This document shows, piece after piece, positions 26,552 through 35,942 of a DNA stretch of 64,000 nt. The stretch covers positions 744,195-808,194 of the forward strand of contig DFBJ01000009.1 in assembly GCA_002366565.1 (NCBI GenBank), given 5' to 3'. The notes beneath the pieces are model-generated. The model was not told where the DNA came from. It saw only the letters and a list, made by a program, of their open reading frames with translations, and searched no databases. The stretch comes from Bacteriovoracaceae bacterium UBA3083 (lineage in GTDB: Bacteria > Bdellovibrionota > Bacteriovoracia > Bacteriovoracales > Bacteriovoracaceae). The first letter of the stretch is position 1. Each line of letters opens with the position of its first letter. The translations under genes were made by a program, and so were the position numbers.

Positions 26552-27460
26552 ATGTATCACTTGATTGATAAAATTTTACCAAAGTCCGAAGTAGAAAAGT
26601 TTTTAGCTTGTGTTAACAAAAATGAAGTCTATTTCTATGATGGAAAAACGGAGATTCTTCAGGAACTACAAGAATCAAATTACTTATCCTCACTAGACTC
26701 TTTGTTAAATACTTGGAAGCAAGAGGTAGATGTTCATCTTTTAGATTTAAAAGATGAAATAAGCACAAAAAAAGTGGAGCCTCATTTAGCAAAAAAGTAT
26801 TTCACTGAAGGCATGGGGTTACTTTTTAATGATATAAACCTTCATGATAGCTACTTTAACGAGCTACTTGGAAGGCTATCTGCTGATTTAGGTGTATCAA
26901 ATTTAACTATGAGTAGAAACTTAGTCTATGCCACTCCTAATGGAGGAGGAACTGAAACTCACTTTGATCAAAATATTAATTTAGTTATTCAAGTTCATGG
27001 TGAGAAGTCATGGTGGATAAAAGAAAACGACACTGTCACTAATCCCCTCACTAGACACACTCTTGGAACTGAACCTGATCCAGAGCTTTACAGTTACCTT
27101 GATGCTCCATTTCCAGAATCAATAAACTACGAAAAAGAATATATATTAACTCCTGGAACAGTACTGTTTGTACCTAGAGGACATTGGCATAAAACTCATG
27201 CTCACTCGGATGCATTAGCTTTAAACTTCACTTTCTCTATTCCTTCATGGACAGATATGATCTCAATGGCATTAAGGGCCAGAGTTATTCAATCAGACCT
27301 ATGGAGAGAATCTGTTTTAGGATTAAATAGTTCTGAAATAGCTAAGAAGAAGGTTGATAATTTTCAAATGTTAATTGACTCGTTAAAAGAAGATATTCAA
27401 AATTGGAAGGCCGAAGATATTCTTGGTTTCGTAGAATTTAGTGGGGAAGATGGTGAGTAG
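26552..27460 (+). CDS. JmjC/cupin-like Fe(II)/2-oxoglutarate oxygenase candidate
   Basis: 302 residues. The double-stranded beta-helix shows the metal facial triad: His137 and Asp139 in ETHFDQNINLVIQVHGEKSW, and His213 in FVPRGHWHKTHAH; the Lys/Trp region after the first strand fits a 2-oxoglutarate pocket. The arrangement resembles ribosomal oxygenases and other cupin-4/JmjC proteins, which hydroxylate protein side chains. Substrate unknown. Co-transcribed with LysR, the dioxygenase-like gene and a flavoprotein. Confidence 0.82.
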   Translation: MYHLIDKILPKSEVEKFLACVNKNEVYFYDGKTEILQELQESNYLSSLDSLLNTWKQEVDVHLLDLKDEISTKKVEPHLAKKYFTEGMGLLFNDINLHDSYFNELLGRLSADLGVSNLTMSRNLVYATPNGGGTETHFDQNINLVIQVHGEKSWWIKENDTVTNPLTRHTLGTEPDPELYSYLDAPFPESINYEKEYILTPGTVLFVPRGHWHKTHAHSDALALNFTFSIPSWTDMISMALRARVIQSDLWRESVLGLNSSEIAKKKVDNFQMLIDSLKEDIQNWKAEDILGFVEFSGEDGE

Positions 27461-28661
27461 GACTGTAAATATCGTTGGTGCAGGACCTTCAGGTTTATTC
27501 TGCTCTTATTTACTTATCAAGGCCGGCATGAAAGTTAACCTCTTTGATCAGATGGGTGGAGTTGGGAAAAAGTTCCTCGTCGCTGGTAATGGTGGTTTAA
27601 ATCTTACTCATAGTGAAGATCTAGAGAAGTTTGTTACTCGATATGGTGAACATTCTGAACTCTTTGCTTCACTTATTGGAGAGTTTTCTCCTACTGATAT
27701 GAGAGAGTGGTGTAGCTCATTAGGAGTTGAAACTTTTGTCGGATCAAGCGGAAGAGTTTTTCCAAAGAAGTTAAAAGCTGCTGACTTATTAAGTAAGTGG
27801 CTTAAGTTTTTAAAAGAGTCTCCAAATTTTACTTTAAATTTAAAACATAAGCTTTTAAGTGCTGATCTTGAAGGAAATTTGAAATTTGAATCTCCCGATG
27901 GTGAAATCTCTAGTTATGCTGATTATACAGTACTTAGCTTAGGTGGAGGCAGTTGGAAAAAAACTGGTTCTGATGGAAAGTGGGTAGATTATCTAAAGAA
28001 CCTCAAGCTGGATATCAAAGAGTTTTATTCTATGAATTGTGGATTTACAATTGATTGGAGTGAATTATTTTTAGAAGATTTTGAAGATGATTACCTGAAA
28101 AACATAAAAGTAACTTATGGTGACCGCACTGTTGCGGGAGAAGTTATGATTACTAAATATGGAATTGAAGGTGGAGCTATTTATGCTCACAGTTCACAAA
28201 TTCAAAAAGACCTTTTAAATCATATCAAATCAAAAATATATATCGATCTAAAGCCGCAACTCAGTGAAGAGTCCATAGTCGAAAAACTAAGTAGACCTAG
28301 AAAAAAGAACTCTATGTCTAATCACCTTAGAAAAGTATTAAATCTCTCTAAACTTAATCTAAAGCTACTTCGAGAAGTTGTATCTAAAGAGGAATTTAAA
28401 GATATTAACTATCTAGCTAAATCAATTAAGCATCTTCCTCTTGAACTTGTGACATCAAGACCAATAGATGAAGCAATATCTACAAGTGGGGGAGTATCGT
28501 TTGAAAGTATGGATGATGATCTTATGATTAAGGGTAGTCGATCTATTTACTTAGCTGGAGAGATGTTGGACTGGGAAGCTCCAACTGGTGGCTATTTACT
28601 TCAGGGGTGCTTTTCAATGAGTCATCATGTTGTAAATTCGATACTATCTAAGAGCTCTTAG
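27450..28661 (+). CDS. FAD-dependent oxidoreductase, HI0933/BaiN-like family
   Basis: About 403 residues. Dinucleotide-binding motif NIVGAGPSGLFCSYLL at the N-terminus, then GGVGKKFLVAGNGGLNLTHSE, the signature of the HI0933/YhiN flavoproteins (PP_4765 subgroup). VLSLGGGSWKKTGSDG and the C-terminal LAGEMLDWEAPTGGYLLQGCFSMS are the second conserved blocks. The BaiN member of this group acts on bile acids, but most are uncharacterised. It overlaps the oxygenase gene and could supply electrons or rework the same compound. Its end overlaps the convergent truD by 14 bases. Confidence 0.88.
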   Translation: MVSRTVNIVGAGPSGLFCSYLLIKAGMKVNLFDQMGGVGKKFLVAGNGGLNLTHSEDLEKFVTRYGEHSELFASLIGEFSPTDMREWCSSLGVETFVGSSGRVFPKKLKAADLLSKWLKFLKESPNFTLNLKHKLLSADLEGNLKFESPDGEISSYADYTVLSLGGGSWKKTGSDGKWVDYLKNLKLDIKEFYSMNCGFTIDWSELFLEDFEDDYLKNIKVTYGDRTVAGEVMITKYGIEGGAIYAHSSQIQKDLLNHIKSKIYIDLKPQLSEESIVEKLSRPRKKNSMSNHLRKVLNLSKLNLKLLREVVSKEEFKDINYLAKSIKHLPLELVTSRPIDEAISTSGGVSFESMDDDLMIKGSRSIYLAGEMLDWEAPTGGYLLQGCFSMSHHVVNSILSKSS

Positions 28662-29682
28662 TAAATTCTCTTAGTAGAACTGTTGCATAACTTCCGACCG
28701 GAAGTGTGAAAGATAAGCTAATTGAATCCATATCTGTAGATTCTTTTATTGTAATATCTTTTGGGAAGATCTTGGCCATTCTTCTTGTTCCTTGAAGCTT
28801 TACATTCTTTAGTTGATCAAGCGTGATACCTTGATCATTAAAGATTTTATCTTCTCGATCTTTTTCCTCTGCGCTGGCCGAATTCACTTTCGCCCCATAC
28901 ATTGGTCCAGTATAAGTAATTTCATTTCTTTGAAATTCTTCTAGATGATCTTTTTCTTCATCAAATGGAAAGCTTCTTCCTCCTTCCGACTTTTGTAGAA
29001 GGTCACCATCAATTAATTTATTAAATAATCCATCCTCAATTCGATCAGTTAACCAAGAGTTAAATAGCTCTGACTGATACGCAGAAAGATACATCTTCTT
29101 TAACCAATGCTTTTTTACTTTTTTCTTTCCCTGAATGATTTCTTTACCTATTGAAGCATTATCACCCTTTGAACCGAACCTTTGTTGGCCATAGAAATTC
29201 GGGATACCAATAGTATTAATTATTTGTACTAGTTTTTCAGCTGTTTCTAAAGCGTTCACTTTTACCTTTGATATTGTTATCGTGAATCGATTTCCAATAA
29301 GGTGACCTGTCTTAAGCTTATTCGTGTGCTTTGAAGATTTTAGTATCTCTATATTTTCAATATTATCAATTATTTTTTTACATGCTTCATCAGTATTGGC
29401 ATTGGCTCCAAGGGAGAGTGAGAACCATTGTGTTGTAATTGCTCTTTTATCTTTCATTCCTGCGGTTCCAATATCTTTATCAGAGATATCAAAAAGTTGA
29501 GCAAGAGATTTTACAACATCTGATGTATTAAGGTTTTCTTTTTTAATAAGAAGATAAATGTGCTGACCTTGTCCTTCTGGTTCATAGAGTGGGATTTCAT
29601 CCACTATGAAATGTGAAGGTTCGTCTTTTATTTGACCACCTGTAGAAAGCTCTACAGGTGTGATATAGGGAATACTAATCAT
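28648..29682 (-). CDS. truD: tRNA pseudouridine(13) synthase TruD
   Basis: Forms pseudouridine at position 13 of tRNA. The catalytic Asp is in GTAGMKDKRAITTQW; NFYGQQRFGSKGDNA and LLREF near the end are TruD signatures, and the variable insertion domain lies between. Start placed at the ATG that overlaps the upstream stop (TAATG at 29682), which gives an N-terminus like E. coli TruD; a longer reading to 29709 would run into the preceding gene. Translationally coupled to the unknown gene upstream. Confidence 0.94.
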   Translation of the reverse strand: MISIPYITPVELSTGGQIKDEPSHFIVDEIPLYEPEGQGQHIYLLIKKENLNTSDVVKSLAQLFDISDKDIGTAGMKDKRAITTQWFSLSLGANANTDEACKKIIDNIENIEILKSSKHTNKLKTGHLIGNRFTITISKVKVNALETAEKLVQIINTIGIPNFYGQQRFGSKGDNASIGKEIIQGKKKVKKHWLKKMYLSAYQSELFNSWLTDRIEDGLFNKLIDGDLLQKSEGGRSFPFDEEKDHLEEFQRNEITYTGPMYGAKVNSASAEEKDREDKIFNDQGITLDQLKNVKLQGTRRMAKIFPKDITIKESTDMDSISLSFTLPVGSYATVLLREFTKSS

Positions 29683-30860
29683 TAGAATTTCATTCCAGTT
29701 ACTGGACATACAAATTCATTAAGAGCATTTATATATTCATTCTCAAAGTCTTCTAAACTCTTATTTGCTATAGTTGTAAACTTTGAGTTCTTAATTTCAT
29801 GAATAATGTCATAGGCCATAAATGGAGTGAACTCATCAATGCCACCTTCGAAGGTTCTCATCATTGCACCATAGGCCCTACAGTATCCAAAGGCCTGATC
29901 TTGTCTTTTATATCCCTCAAAGAAAGCTGATATGATTTCCGCTTTCTCTTCCATAGATAGTTTATTACTTTTTCCAAGGTCTTCTCCCCACTGGTCCATA
30001 AATGGTCCCACAGGTATTAAGAAGTCAGAAGACTTTCTTAAGCATCTTGGTTGTCTCATGGACATATGGCGGTGATTTTCTTTAGAACTAAACTCTTTGT
30101 TTACTTTTCCAGTGAAAACCAAAATTGGATCGTAGGCATCATTTAACTCATGTCCGAGTTTAAATATCTTCTTACAAAATGGATCTTCAATATTCATATT
30201 CCACTGAACCATTACTCTGTCTAAGTCTCCAAAATTGTGGGCCATAAGTGGAGCAGCTCTTAGAAAGTTTATGTGGTCTCTGTCTTCTCTCAATTGGAGA
30301 AGAAGCATCTCTTCTTTTTTTATCTCCGCAAGAATGACATCTGCAACTTCTTGAGCGAGATCAGATTCATTGTGTTTTATAAGAGCACAGTATGCACCAA
30401 TGGCTACACTTAACCATGTTCCCTCATGTGTACTCATCACTTCGTCATTTATTCTATTGTATGACTTTCTATTTGTGACTTGAGCGTAGTCCCATGACCA
30501 TGATTCAATAGTGAGCTTGGCCATCTTTTGAATATGTTTTTTTATATCTTTATGCTTCCAGAGACCTTCTCTGATTTGATTATCAACATCTGTTGGAACA
30601 AATGTTCCTGCTGTCGTCCAATGGGCAGCTAAACATATATGAAAGTATTCAGTGAGGTTTATATTAGAAAGTTGTTTTAGGTTTTTCTTATAAAACCTAA
30701 GTTTCTCTAAGTATGCTCGTTTATCACCACTAGTGTCTAATTCTCCACTAAAGAGAAAAGGAGCAGTGTTCTCAATATGTTTGAGTAATATATTGGGTGC
30801 TATCCCATCTAATTGAAATCCAGATTTTAACTTTTTCTTTGCCATGAGGCTTTCTAACAT
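29682..30860 (-). CDS. Conserved-looking protein of unknown function
   Basis: 392 residues, soluble, no signal peptide, rich in helices and aromatic residues. STHEGTWLSVAIGAYCALIKH and LRAAPLMAHNFGDLDRVMVQWN are the most motif-like stretches; the second, with HN and D, might be a metal or ligand site, but I recognise no family. An alternative start is the ATG at 30845 (MAKKK). Its stop overlaps the truD start, so the two are coupled; a role connected with tRNA or translation is possible but unproven. Confidence 0.75.
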   Translation of the reverse strand: MLESLMAKKKLKSGFQLDGIAPNILLKHIENTAPFLFSGELDTSGDKRAYLEKLRFYKKNLKQLSNINLTEYFHICLAAHWTTAGTFVPTDVDNQIREGLWKHKDIKKHIQKMAKLTIESWSWDYAQVTNRKSYNRINDEVMSTHEGTWLSVAIGAYCALIKHNESDLAQEVADVILAEIKKEEMLLLQLREDRDHINFLRAAPLMAHNFGDLDRVMVQWNMNIEDPFCKKIFKLGHELNDAYDPILVFTGKVNKEFSSKENHRHMSMRQPRCLRKSSDFLIPVGPFMDQWGEDLGKSNKLSMEEKAEIISAFFEGYKRQDQAFGYCRAYGAMMRTFEGGIDEFTPFMAYDIIHEIKNSKFTTIANKSLEDFENEYINALNEFVCPVTGMKF

Positions 30861-30939
30861 AGTGATATTAATAAGACACTATGATTGTTTAATTTACACA
30901 ATCTCTAGTTATTTATACTAGATCCTCTATATTGAATTA

Positions 30940-31539
30940 ATGAGAATATTTCTAATTACATTATCTATTATATTAAGCTTCTCATCTCTAGCAGTAAGCC
31001 TAGAGGCCTTCTACTTTCAATCACCTCATAGGATTTTATTTACAGGAGAGAGCCACAGAGATGATACGAATAGAGCTAAGTTAGCAGCCTCACTTTCAGT
31101 TTTTAAGGCCATGGGAGGGGATACTCTAGGGCTTGAAATGATTGAGTCCCATAAGCAGTACCTTTTAGATAATTACCTAAATTATATAGAGAACTCAGAT
31201 CTAGAACTCTCTACTTACTTAACTAAGAGATGGCAATATAACACTAAAAGCTACATGCGCTTAATTTCTACAGCAAGAGAGTTAGAGCTAAACTTACTTG
31301 CAATAGATTTAGATAAGAGTAAGTGGCCTAAGGAAACAGAGGTGTTTCCTGTTCCACCTGATATTTCTAAAGTTAGAGAGGCACGAGAAGAGCATATGGC
31401 CAAAATTCTCTGCGATTCAAACTATCAGAGAATAGTTGTTTTAATAGGATCATTTCATTCTCTGAAAAAGTTTCTACCAACTCAGATTGAAAACGAATGC
31501 TCTCTGAATTCGTCTACATTTAAGCTTTCGAACTTATAA
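30940..31539 (+). CDS. ChaN-like exported protein
   Basis: 199 residues with a signal peptide (about 1-19). ILFTGESHRDDTNR, LGLEMIESH, REEHMAKIL and VVLIGSFHSLKKFL match the core of the ChaN/haem-binding uptake (DUF399, Tiki-related) family, in which the Glu-His pairs bind metal or haem. It is shorter than ChaN (about 280) and lacks the lipobox. The end overlaps the convergent nnrS by 20 bases. Possible role in haem or metal handling; not certain. Confidence 0.75.
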   Translation: MRIFLITLSIILSFSSLAVSLEAFYFQSPHRILFTGESHRDDTNRAKLAASLSVFKAMGGDTLGLEMIESHKQYLLDNYLNYIENSDLELSTYLTKRWQYNTKSYMRLISTARELELNLLAIDLDKSKWPKETEVFPVPPDISKVREAREEHMAKILCDSNYQRIVVLIGSFHSLKKFLPTQIENECSLNSSTFKLSNL

Positions 31540-32659
31540 ATTTTGGGAAAAAGTATATAAGAAAAAAAATGTAAGAGAGAGTCCAAAAGCCCATTGAGAT
31601 ATGAAGAAAAGTTCCATCCACACCATCTAGAAACATTGGATGAAATACACGTAGTATCGATCCAAGAATGATTGAATAAAATGAGATTTTTATTAATTTA
31701 GTGGCCTTCATTTCTAGGCCAGAGTGTCCAAGTGATACTCTTGTAATCATACCTATAGAAATTGTTCCAAGGGCTCCTGCATAAAGGGTGTGAAAGATTG
31801 CTCGTCCTTCTCCGAGTACTTCTATAAAAGGAGTGATTGATTCCAATAAGAAATATATATTTAGCCAAATATGTCCAATATAAAGTATCCATAACATAGG
31901 TACCGATAGAACTTCTTTTATATATAGTCTTTTAATTCTTATACTTAATAAGATAAAGCACAGCATAGAAGCAGTGGAAGCTATTAGGTTGATTGAGGAC
32001 ACTGATGATAATAGCATTATTAACGATGATAGAACGATCCCTAAATCAAACTTCATATCTTGTTTAAGTTTTGTTTTTAATTTTGAATTTGCAAAAAAGG
32101 GAATAAGCTTTCCTGAGAAAATAATCAAGAATGAAGAGATTACAAATGATGCAAGCTTGTATGTATTTTCAAGAACCAAGTCCAGTTCATTTGTTGCAGC
32201 ATAGATAAAAGATATTTGAGCTGCGAGTAATGTTGATAAAAGTGTCAAAATCACTATAGCGTTCTTATTTCCTTTCAATATATCAAAAACTTTAAACATT
32301 AATAATAAAAGTATGCTGCTTGAAGAAATATAGAGTGAACTTATTGAAGGTTGGTAGATGAATAGGGCCCTAGTTAATAGCCATAGAACTGTAAGGAAGA
32401 TAGTCCATTTGGCAGAGACAGGTGGCTTAGATGCCCACTTTGGAGCAGCAGTTAATATAAACCCTGATAGAAGTGCGGTTGTGAATCCAAAGATCATCTC
32501 ATTGGCATGCCAGTAGTTTACTGAAATTAAATCTTCACTCAAAAAGTAACCATTTACGATAATTCCCACAAAGTACATCGGTACAAGAATCGCGCAAAGA
32601 GCGGTTAATGTGAAAAATGAGCGAAATGGGAGTCTAAAAAAGTTCATAAAGTATTTCAT
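31520..32659 (-). CDS. nnrS: NnrS family haem-copper membrane protein
   Basis: About 380 residues and 10-12 membrane segments. WHANEMIFGFTTALLSGFILTAAPKW is the NnrS signature containing a haem-liganding His; HTLYAGALGTISIGMITRVSLGHSG is the second conserved block with further histidines. NnrS proteins protect against nitric oxide and nitrosated metals. The start at 32659 (MKYFMNFFRLPF) is preferred; an upstream TTG/ATG extension to 32722 adds a polar segment not seen in the family. No nitrite or nitric oxide reductase is in the window. Confidence 0.9.
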   Translation of the reverse strand: MKYFMNFFRLPFRSFFTLTALCAILVPMYFVGIIVNGYFLSEDLISVNYWHANEMIFGFTTALLSGFILTAAPKWASKPPVSAKWTIFLTVLWLLTRALFIYQPSISSLYISSSSILLLLMFKVFDILKGNKNAIVILTLLSTLLAAQISFIYAATNELDLVLENTYKLASFVISSFLIIFSGKLIPFFANSKLKTKLKQDMKFDLGIVLSSLIMLLSSVSSINLIASTASMLCFILLSIRIKRLYIKEVLSVPMLWILYIGHIWLNIYFLLESITPFIEVLGEGRAIFHTLYAGALGTISIGMITRVSLGHSGLEMKATKLIKISFYSIILGSILRVFHPMFLDGVDGTFLHISMGFWTLSYIFFLIYFFPKFISSKA

Positions 32660-32783
32660 TATTACAGAGTTAAACGTATTTATTTGTTTATTATTTATAC
32701 GGCTAGTATAAAGGATTTTCAATAACTTAGTAATCGAATAATACCTGATTAATATTACTTAGTGAGCAATTACTGGAGAATAA

Positions 32784-34310
32784 ATGAAGATCTTTTTACT
32801 CTTACTTATAACTATTTCATCTACTTTTGCAGAAATTGGAACCATTAGAGGTACTCTTTCAAAATCTAGCAACGGAATACTTTTAAAATCAAAAGATAAG
32901 ACTAGAGTGGTTGAGATTGCCAAAGAGTTCAAATTTACTCTTGATGATAAAATTTTAAATTCTCCAAATTATATTTTTGAATTCAGTGGCGATATTTCTG
33001 ACACTCATGTGATGGCCTTCGAATCTCCAATGATCGTTGCAGGAGACTCTGAACTTACAGGTACGCTTGAGAGAAAAGAGGATGGTGAACTCTATATTGA
33101 CGGTCAAAAAGTTAAGTTTGGAAGAACTAAAAAGATTTATAATATAAGTTTTGATGAAAAATCAAAAGAGTCTTTTATTGGAAAGAATATTGTTGCACAG
33201 GGGAGTTATGACGAAACTTATTTTGTTATGAATGCTATTGTTCAAAATGATTTACTGTCAGCTAATTCTCAATCGCAATTTGATGTGCCTCAAGGGTTTG
33301 AATCTAATCCAAAAGAATTCATCATTGAAGATATGGCGAAGAATATAAATTCTCAATCAACAAAGCCTTTTCGAGCACCATTGTTTGAATCAAAAGAAGA
33401 AGTTTATCCTGGTGAATCTGTTTTAATCATTACTTTTAGTGGTAGACAGGGAGATGCTCCAGGTGCTGCAGGTGGGCACTTCACTGTAGGTAATGGAACT
33501 GTTCAAGATGATATGACTGTAAAAGGTGAGGTTTCTAACTTCTACTTTGAAGGACCTAAAGAAGTATTGGCCGGTAATACAGACCTTATCAGCTACTTTG
33601 GACACTTTATTCAGGGACAACAAAACTATAGACCAACATATACTCTGCTTATCTATGGTGTATCTAGAGACAAGCTTAAATCTGTAAGAGATTATCTTGA
33701 AGTTGAAAACCACAAAGCGAGAACTCTTAAAGGTCTTGAGATCACTCCAGGATATAATTGTACAACAACTTCAAATGATGCTTTAGCCACTGTGGGTATA
33801 AAAGGAGCACATAAGAATTTTTTACGTTCTCTTTTAGATATTCAAAATATAGCTCTGATAAATCCACTTAGTATTAATTCAAGCAGAGCTGGAACAGAAG
33901 GGACTCTAAATACTTTAAGAACAGTAAGCTATGCTTTGAGTGAAGATCCTGAGCACTACATTCCTCGCCCTGCATTCAATTCTTACGTAGAGAATTTTTC
34001 TTCTAAAAAGAAGAATAAAAAACTAGGAGTTAAGAGAGTCGACTATCTCTTTATGCCTCAAACTCCTTCAGCAAGACCAGTTGGTGGAATATCTTATGAT
34101 CAACCAATTAAAGAAGGTAAGAAAGTTGTAGATTACGATAAGAAGAGGGAAGCACGTATTGCAAAAGAAAATAAAGCTAGATCGATAATGAAAGACACTG
34201 AATCTTCTCAAGAGCAGAAGCAATGGGCTAAAGAAGTTCTAAAGAATGCGCCTTCTTATGCTGAAGATATGAGAAGAGTTAAAGAATTTTTAAATAAAAC
34301 GATAGATTAG
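32784..34310 (+). CDS. Exported protein with possible permuted papain-like (DUF4105-type) domain
   Basis: 508 residues with a signal peptide (1-16). The N-terminal 160 residues look like two small beta-barrel repeats (TIRGTLSK and ELTGTLER). The central part has His232 in GAAGGHFTVGNGTV and Cys326 in PGYNCTTTSNDAL. A His before a Cys in an NCTT context is the layout of circularly permuted NlpC/P60-like enzymes and DUF4105 proteins, so a periplasmic hydrolase, amidase or acyltransferase is plausible. The C-terminal 100 residues are basic, charged and probably disordered. I cannot name a substrate. Monocistronic. Confidence 0.65.
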   Translation: MKIFLLLLITISSTFAEIGTIRGTLSKSSNGILLKSKDKTRVVEIAKEFKFTLDDKILNSPNYIFEFSGDISDTHVMAFESPMIVAGDSELTGTLERKEDGELYIDGQKVKFGRTKKIYNISFDEKSKESFIGKNIVAQGSYDETYFVMNAIVQNDLLSANSQSQFDVPQGFESNPKEFIIEDMAKNINSQSTKPFRAPLFESKEEVYPGESVLIITFSGRQGDAPGAAGGHFTVGNGTVQDDMTVKGEVSNFYFEGPKEVLAGNTDLISYFGHFIQGQQNYRPTYTLLIYGVSRDKLKSVRDYLEVENHKARTLKGLEITPGYNCTTTSNDALATVGIKGAHKNFLRSLLDIQNIALINPLSINSSRAGTEGTLNTLRTVSYALSEDPEHYIPRPAFNSYVENFSSKKKNKKLGVKRVDYLFMPQTPSARPVGGISYDQPIKEGKKVVDYDKKREARIAKENKARSIMKDTESSQEQKQWAKEVLKNAPSYAEDMRRVKEFLNKTID

Positions 34311-34364
34311 ACAATACAGCGCTCATAACCTAAGATGCCCCTTTAAAAAAAATAGGGAGTATTT

Positions 34365-34979
34365 ATGAGCGTTGATTGGAACAAAGTCAGCTACGTGCTG
34401 GGTCAACAAATAGGAAGCGACTTTAAAGAACAGGGAATAACTGTTGAATTAGAAGCCTTCTTTAAGTCTTTTGAAAAAGCATTCAATGGTGAGCCTTCAG
34501 AGCTTACTGGTCCAGAAATGCAAGAAATCATGCAGAGCTTTCAGCAGTACATGCAAGGTAAGCAAGCAGAAAAAATGGAAAAAGAAGCGAAAGTAAACCT
34601 TCAAGAAGGAACTGAATTCTTAGCTAAAAATGCTAAAGAAGACGGTATCAAAACTCTTGAAAGTGGTCTTCAGTACCGTGTTCTTACTGAAGGAAGTGGT
34701 AAAACTCCTTCTAATACAGACACTGTAGAAGCACACTATGAAGGTAAACTAATAAATGGAAGTGTATTTGATTCTTCTTATCAAAGAGGTCAAACAATAG
34801 ACTTTCCAGTAAACGGTGTTATTCCAGGTTGGACAGAAGCACTTCAGTTAATGAGCGAAGGTTCTAAGTGGCAATTATTTATTCCTGCTAACCTTGCTTA
34901 CGGTGAAGCTGGATCTCCTCCAGTAATTCCACCAAACTCAACTCTATTATTTGATGTAGAGCTTGTTTCAGTAAAGTAA
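34365..34979 (+). CDS. FKBP-type peptidyl-prolyl isomerase, FklB/Mip-like
   Basis: 204 residues. Residues 1-75 form the helical dimerisation domain (VSYVLGQQIGSDFK) and about 95-204 the FKBP domain: TVEAHYEGKLINGSVFDSSYQRG, the active-site VIPGWTEALQLM, and FIPANLAYGEAGSPPVIPPNSTLLFDVELVSV. No signal peptide, so it is cytoplasmic like E. coli FklB rather than periplasmic like FkpA. GGGAG precedes the ATG. Ended by a strong terminator. Confidence 0.94.
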   Translation: MSVDWNKVSYVLGQQIGSDFKEQGITVELEAFFKSFEKAFNGEPSELTGPEMQEIMQSFQQYMQGKQAEKMEKEAKVNLQEGTEFLAKNAKEDGIKTLESGLQYRVLTEGSGKTPSNTDTVEAHYEGKLINGSVFDSSYQRGQTIDFPVNGVIPGWTEALQLMSEGSKWQLFIPANLAYGEAGSPPVIPPNSTLLFDVELVSVK

Positions 34980-34990
34980 TTTATTAAGTG

Positions 34991-35026
34991 CAATACCCAC
35001 AACTCTTGTGGGTATTGTAACTTTTT
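34991..35026 (+). terminator. Rho-independent terminator of the FKBP gene
   Basis: Perfect 11-bp stem CAATACCCACA/TGTGGGTATTG (34991-35001 with 35007-35017), loop ACTCT, followed by TAACTTTTT. It lies 12 bases after the stop codon. Confidence 0.9.
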
Positions 35027-35134
35027 CCATATCTAAGTATCTGTATTTTCATAAACATTTCTTTTTATTTAGTTCCTCTTACATTTTAATATTGCAACTG
35101 CTAGGATGCGTTAAATTTTTAACGAGAGACGTGT

Positions 35135-35821
35135 ATGAGAAAGATTTCTTTAGTATTTATTCTAGCTTTATTAACTAGCTGTGGTTCTAAAAATGAAATT
35201 CAAGCTATCCCAAGTTCAGATACTTTAAGTAGTGAAGAGCAAGCTAAATTAGTTGAGAGCTCGGCCTACGATAAAAGTATTGAAGTGGGAAACTTTGTTG
35301 TCTACGAAGTTCCAAAAATTATAAGTATCTCTTCTCAAAAAAAATGTAGCTACTTTATTCAAACAAAAGTCTATATAAGCTCTCTCGATATCCCAAGCGA
35401 TACTGTAGAGTTAACAATTTCAAAGACTGAAAGATCAAGTCAAAGAAATAGTCGTCAGTGTCCAAGTACATTTGGTGTTAATGAAACAAACCTTAAGTCT
35501 TATTCTCTTAAGACGTTGTTGAGTACTTTTAAAAAGAGGGAAGCTGAGGCAACTGATCCAAACGAGCTATGTCGTAGTATAAATAAATGTATTAGTGCCT
35601 CAAAGGTAAAATCTAAGAAAGGAAATTATAAAGGTGTATTGAGTACATATACAGTAATTGATTTCGAACTCTCAACAGGAGAGAAATTTCGTAAAAGCTC
35701 TTGGGTTGCCACAGAGAATTTATTTCTAAATAATTTTTCTTACAAAATAAAGAATATACAAAAGAGTGAAATTGTTGATTTTAAAAGAGCTCTTGATTTC
35801 TCGATGACTAATACTAACTGA
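35135..35821 (+). CDS. Predicted lipoprotein of unknown function
   Basis: 228 residues with a lipoprotein signal (MRKISLVFILALLTSCGSKN; lipobox LTSC, residue after Cys is Gly). The mature part has cysteines at KKCSYF, RQCPST and LCRSINKCIS that could form disulfides, and a beta-rich pattern. I recognise no family. Between the FKBP terminator and tonB; nothing links it to either. Confidence 0.75.
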   Translation: MRKISLVFILALLTSCGSKNEIQAIPSSDTLSSEEQAKLVESSAYDKSIEVGNFVVYEVPKIISISSQKKCSYFIQTKVYISSLDIPSDTVELTISKTERSSQRNSRQCPSTFGVNETNLKSYSLKTLLSTFKKREAEATDPNELCRSINKCISASKVKSKKGNYKGVLSTYTVIDFELSTGEKFRKSSWVATENLFLNNFSYKIKNIQKSEIVDFKRALDFSMTNTN

Positions 35822-35841
35822 AAATCAGTAGCATTGTTTCT

Positions 35842-35859
35842 AGTTTGACTGGTCAAACT
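35842..35859. promoter_or_regulatory. Inverted repeat upstream of the tonB promoter
   Basis: AGTTTGAC and GTCAAACT (35842-35849 with 35852-35859) flank a 2-base centre TG. The centre is too short for an RNA hairpin loop, so this is more likely a binding site for a dimeric regulator, 26 bases upstream of the -35 of tonB. It does not look like a Fur box. Confidence 0.45.
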
Positions 35860-35885
35860 TAAGGATTGAGTGTAAAATTTTTAAA

Positions 35886-35914
35886 TTGTTAATCAATCAG
35901 ATATTTTATATAAC
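35886..35914 (+). promoter_or_regulatory. Promoter of tonB
   Basis: TTGTTA at 35886-35891 and TATAAC at 35909-35914 with 17-base spacing, 28 bases upstream of the GTG start and followed by AGGAG. Confidence 0.55.
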
Positions 35915-35942
35915 TTTCTCATAGCATCATTTAGGAGAATTA

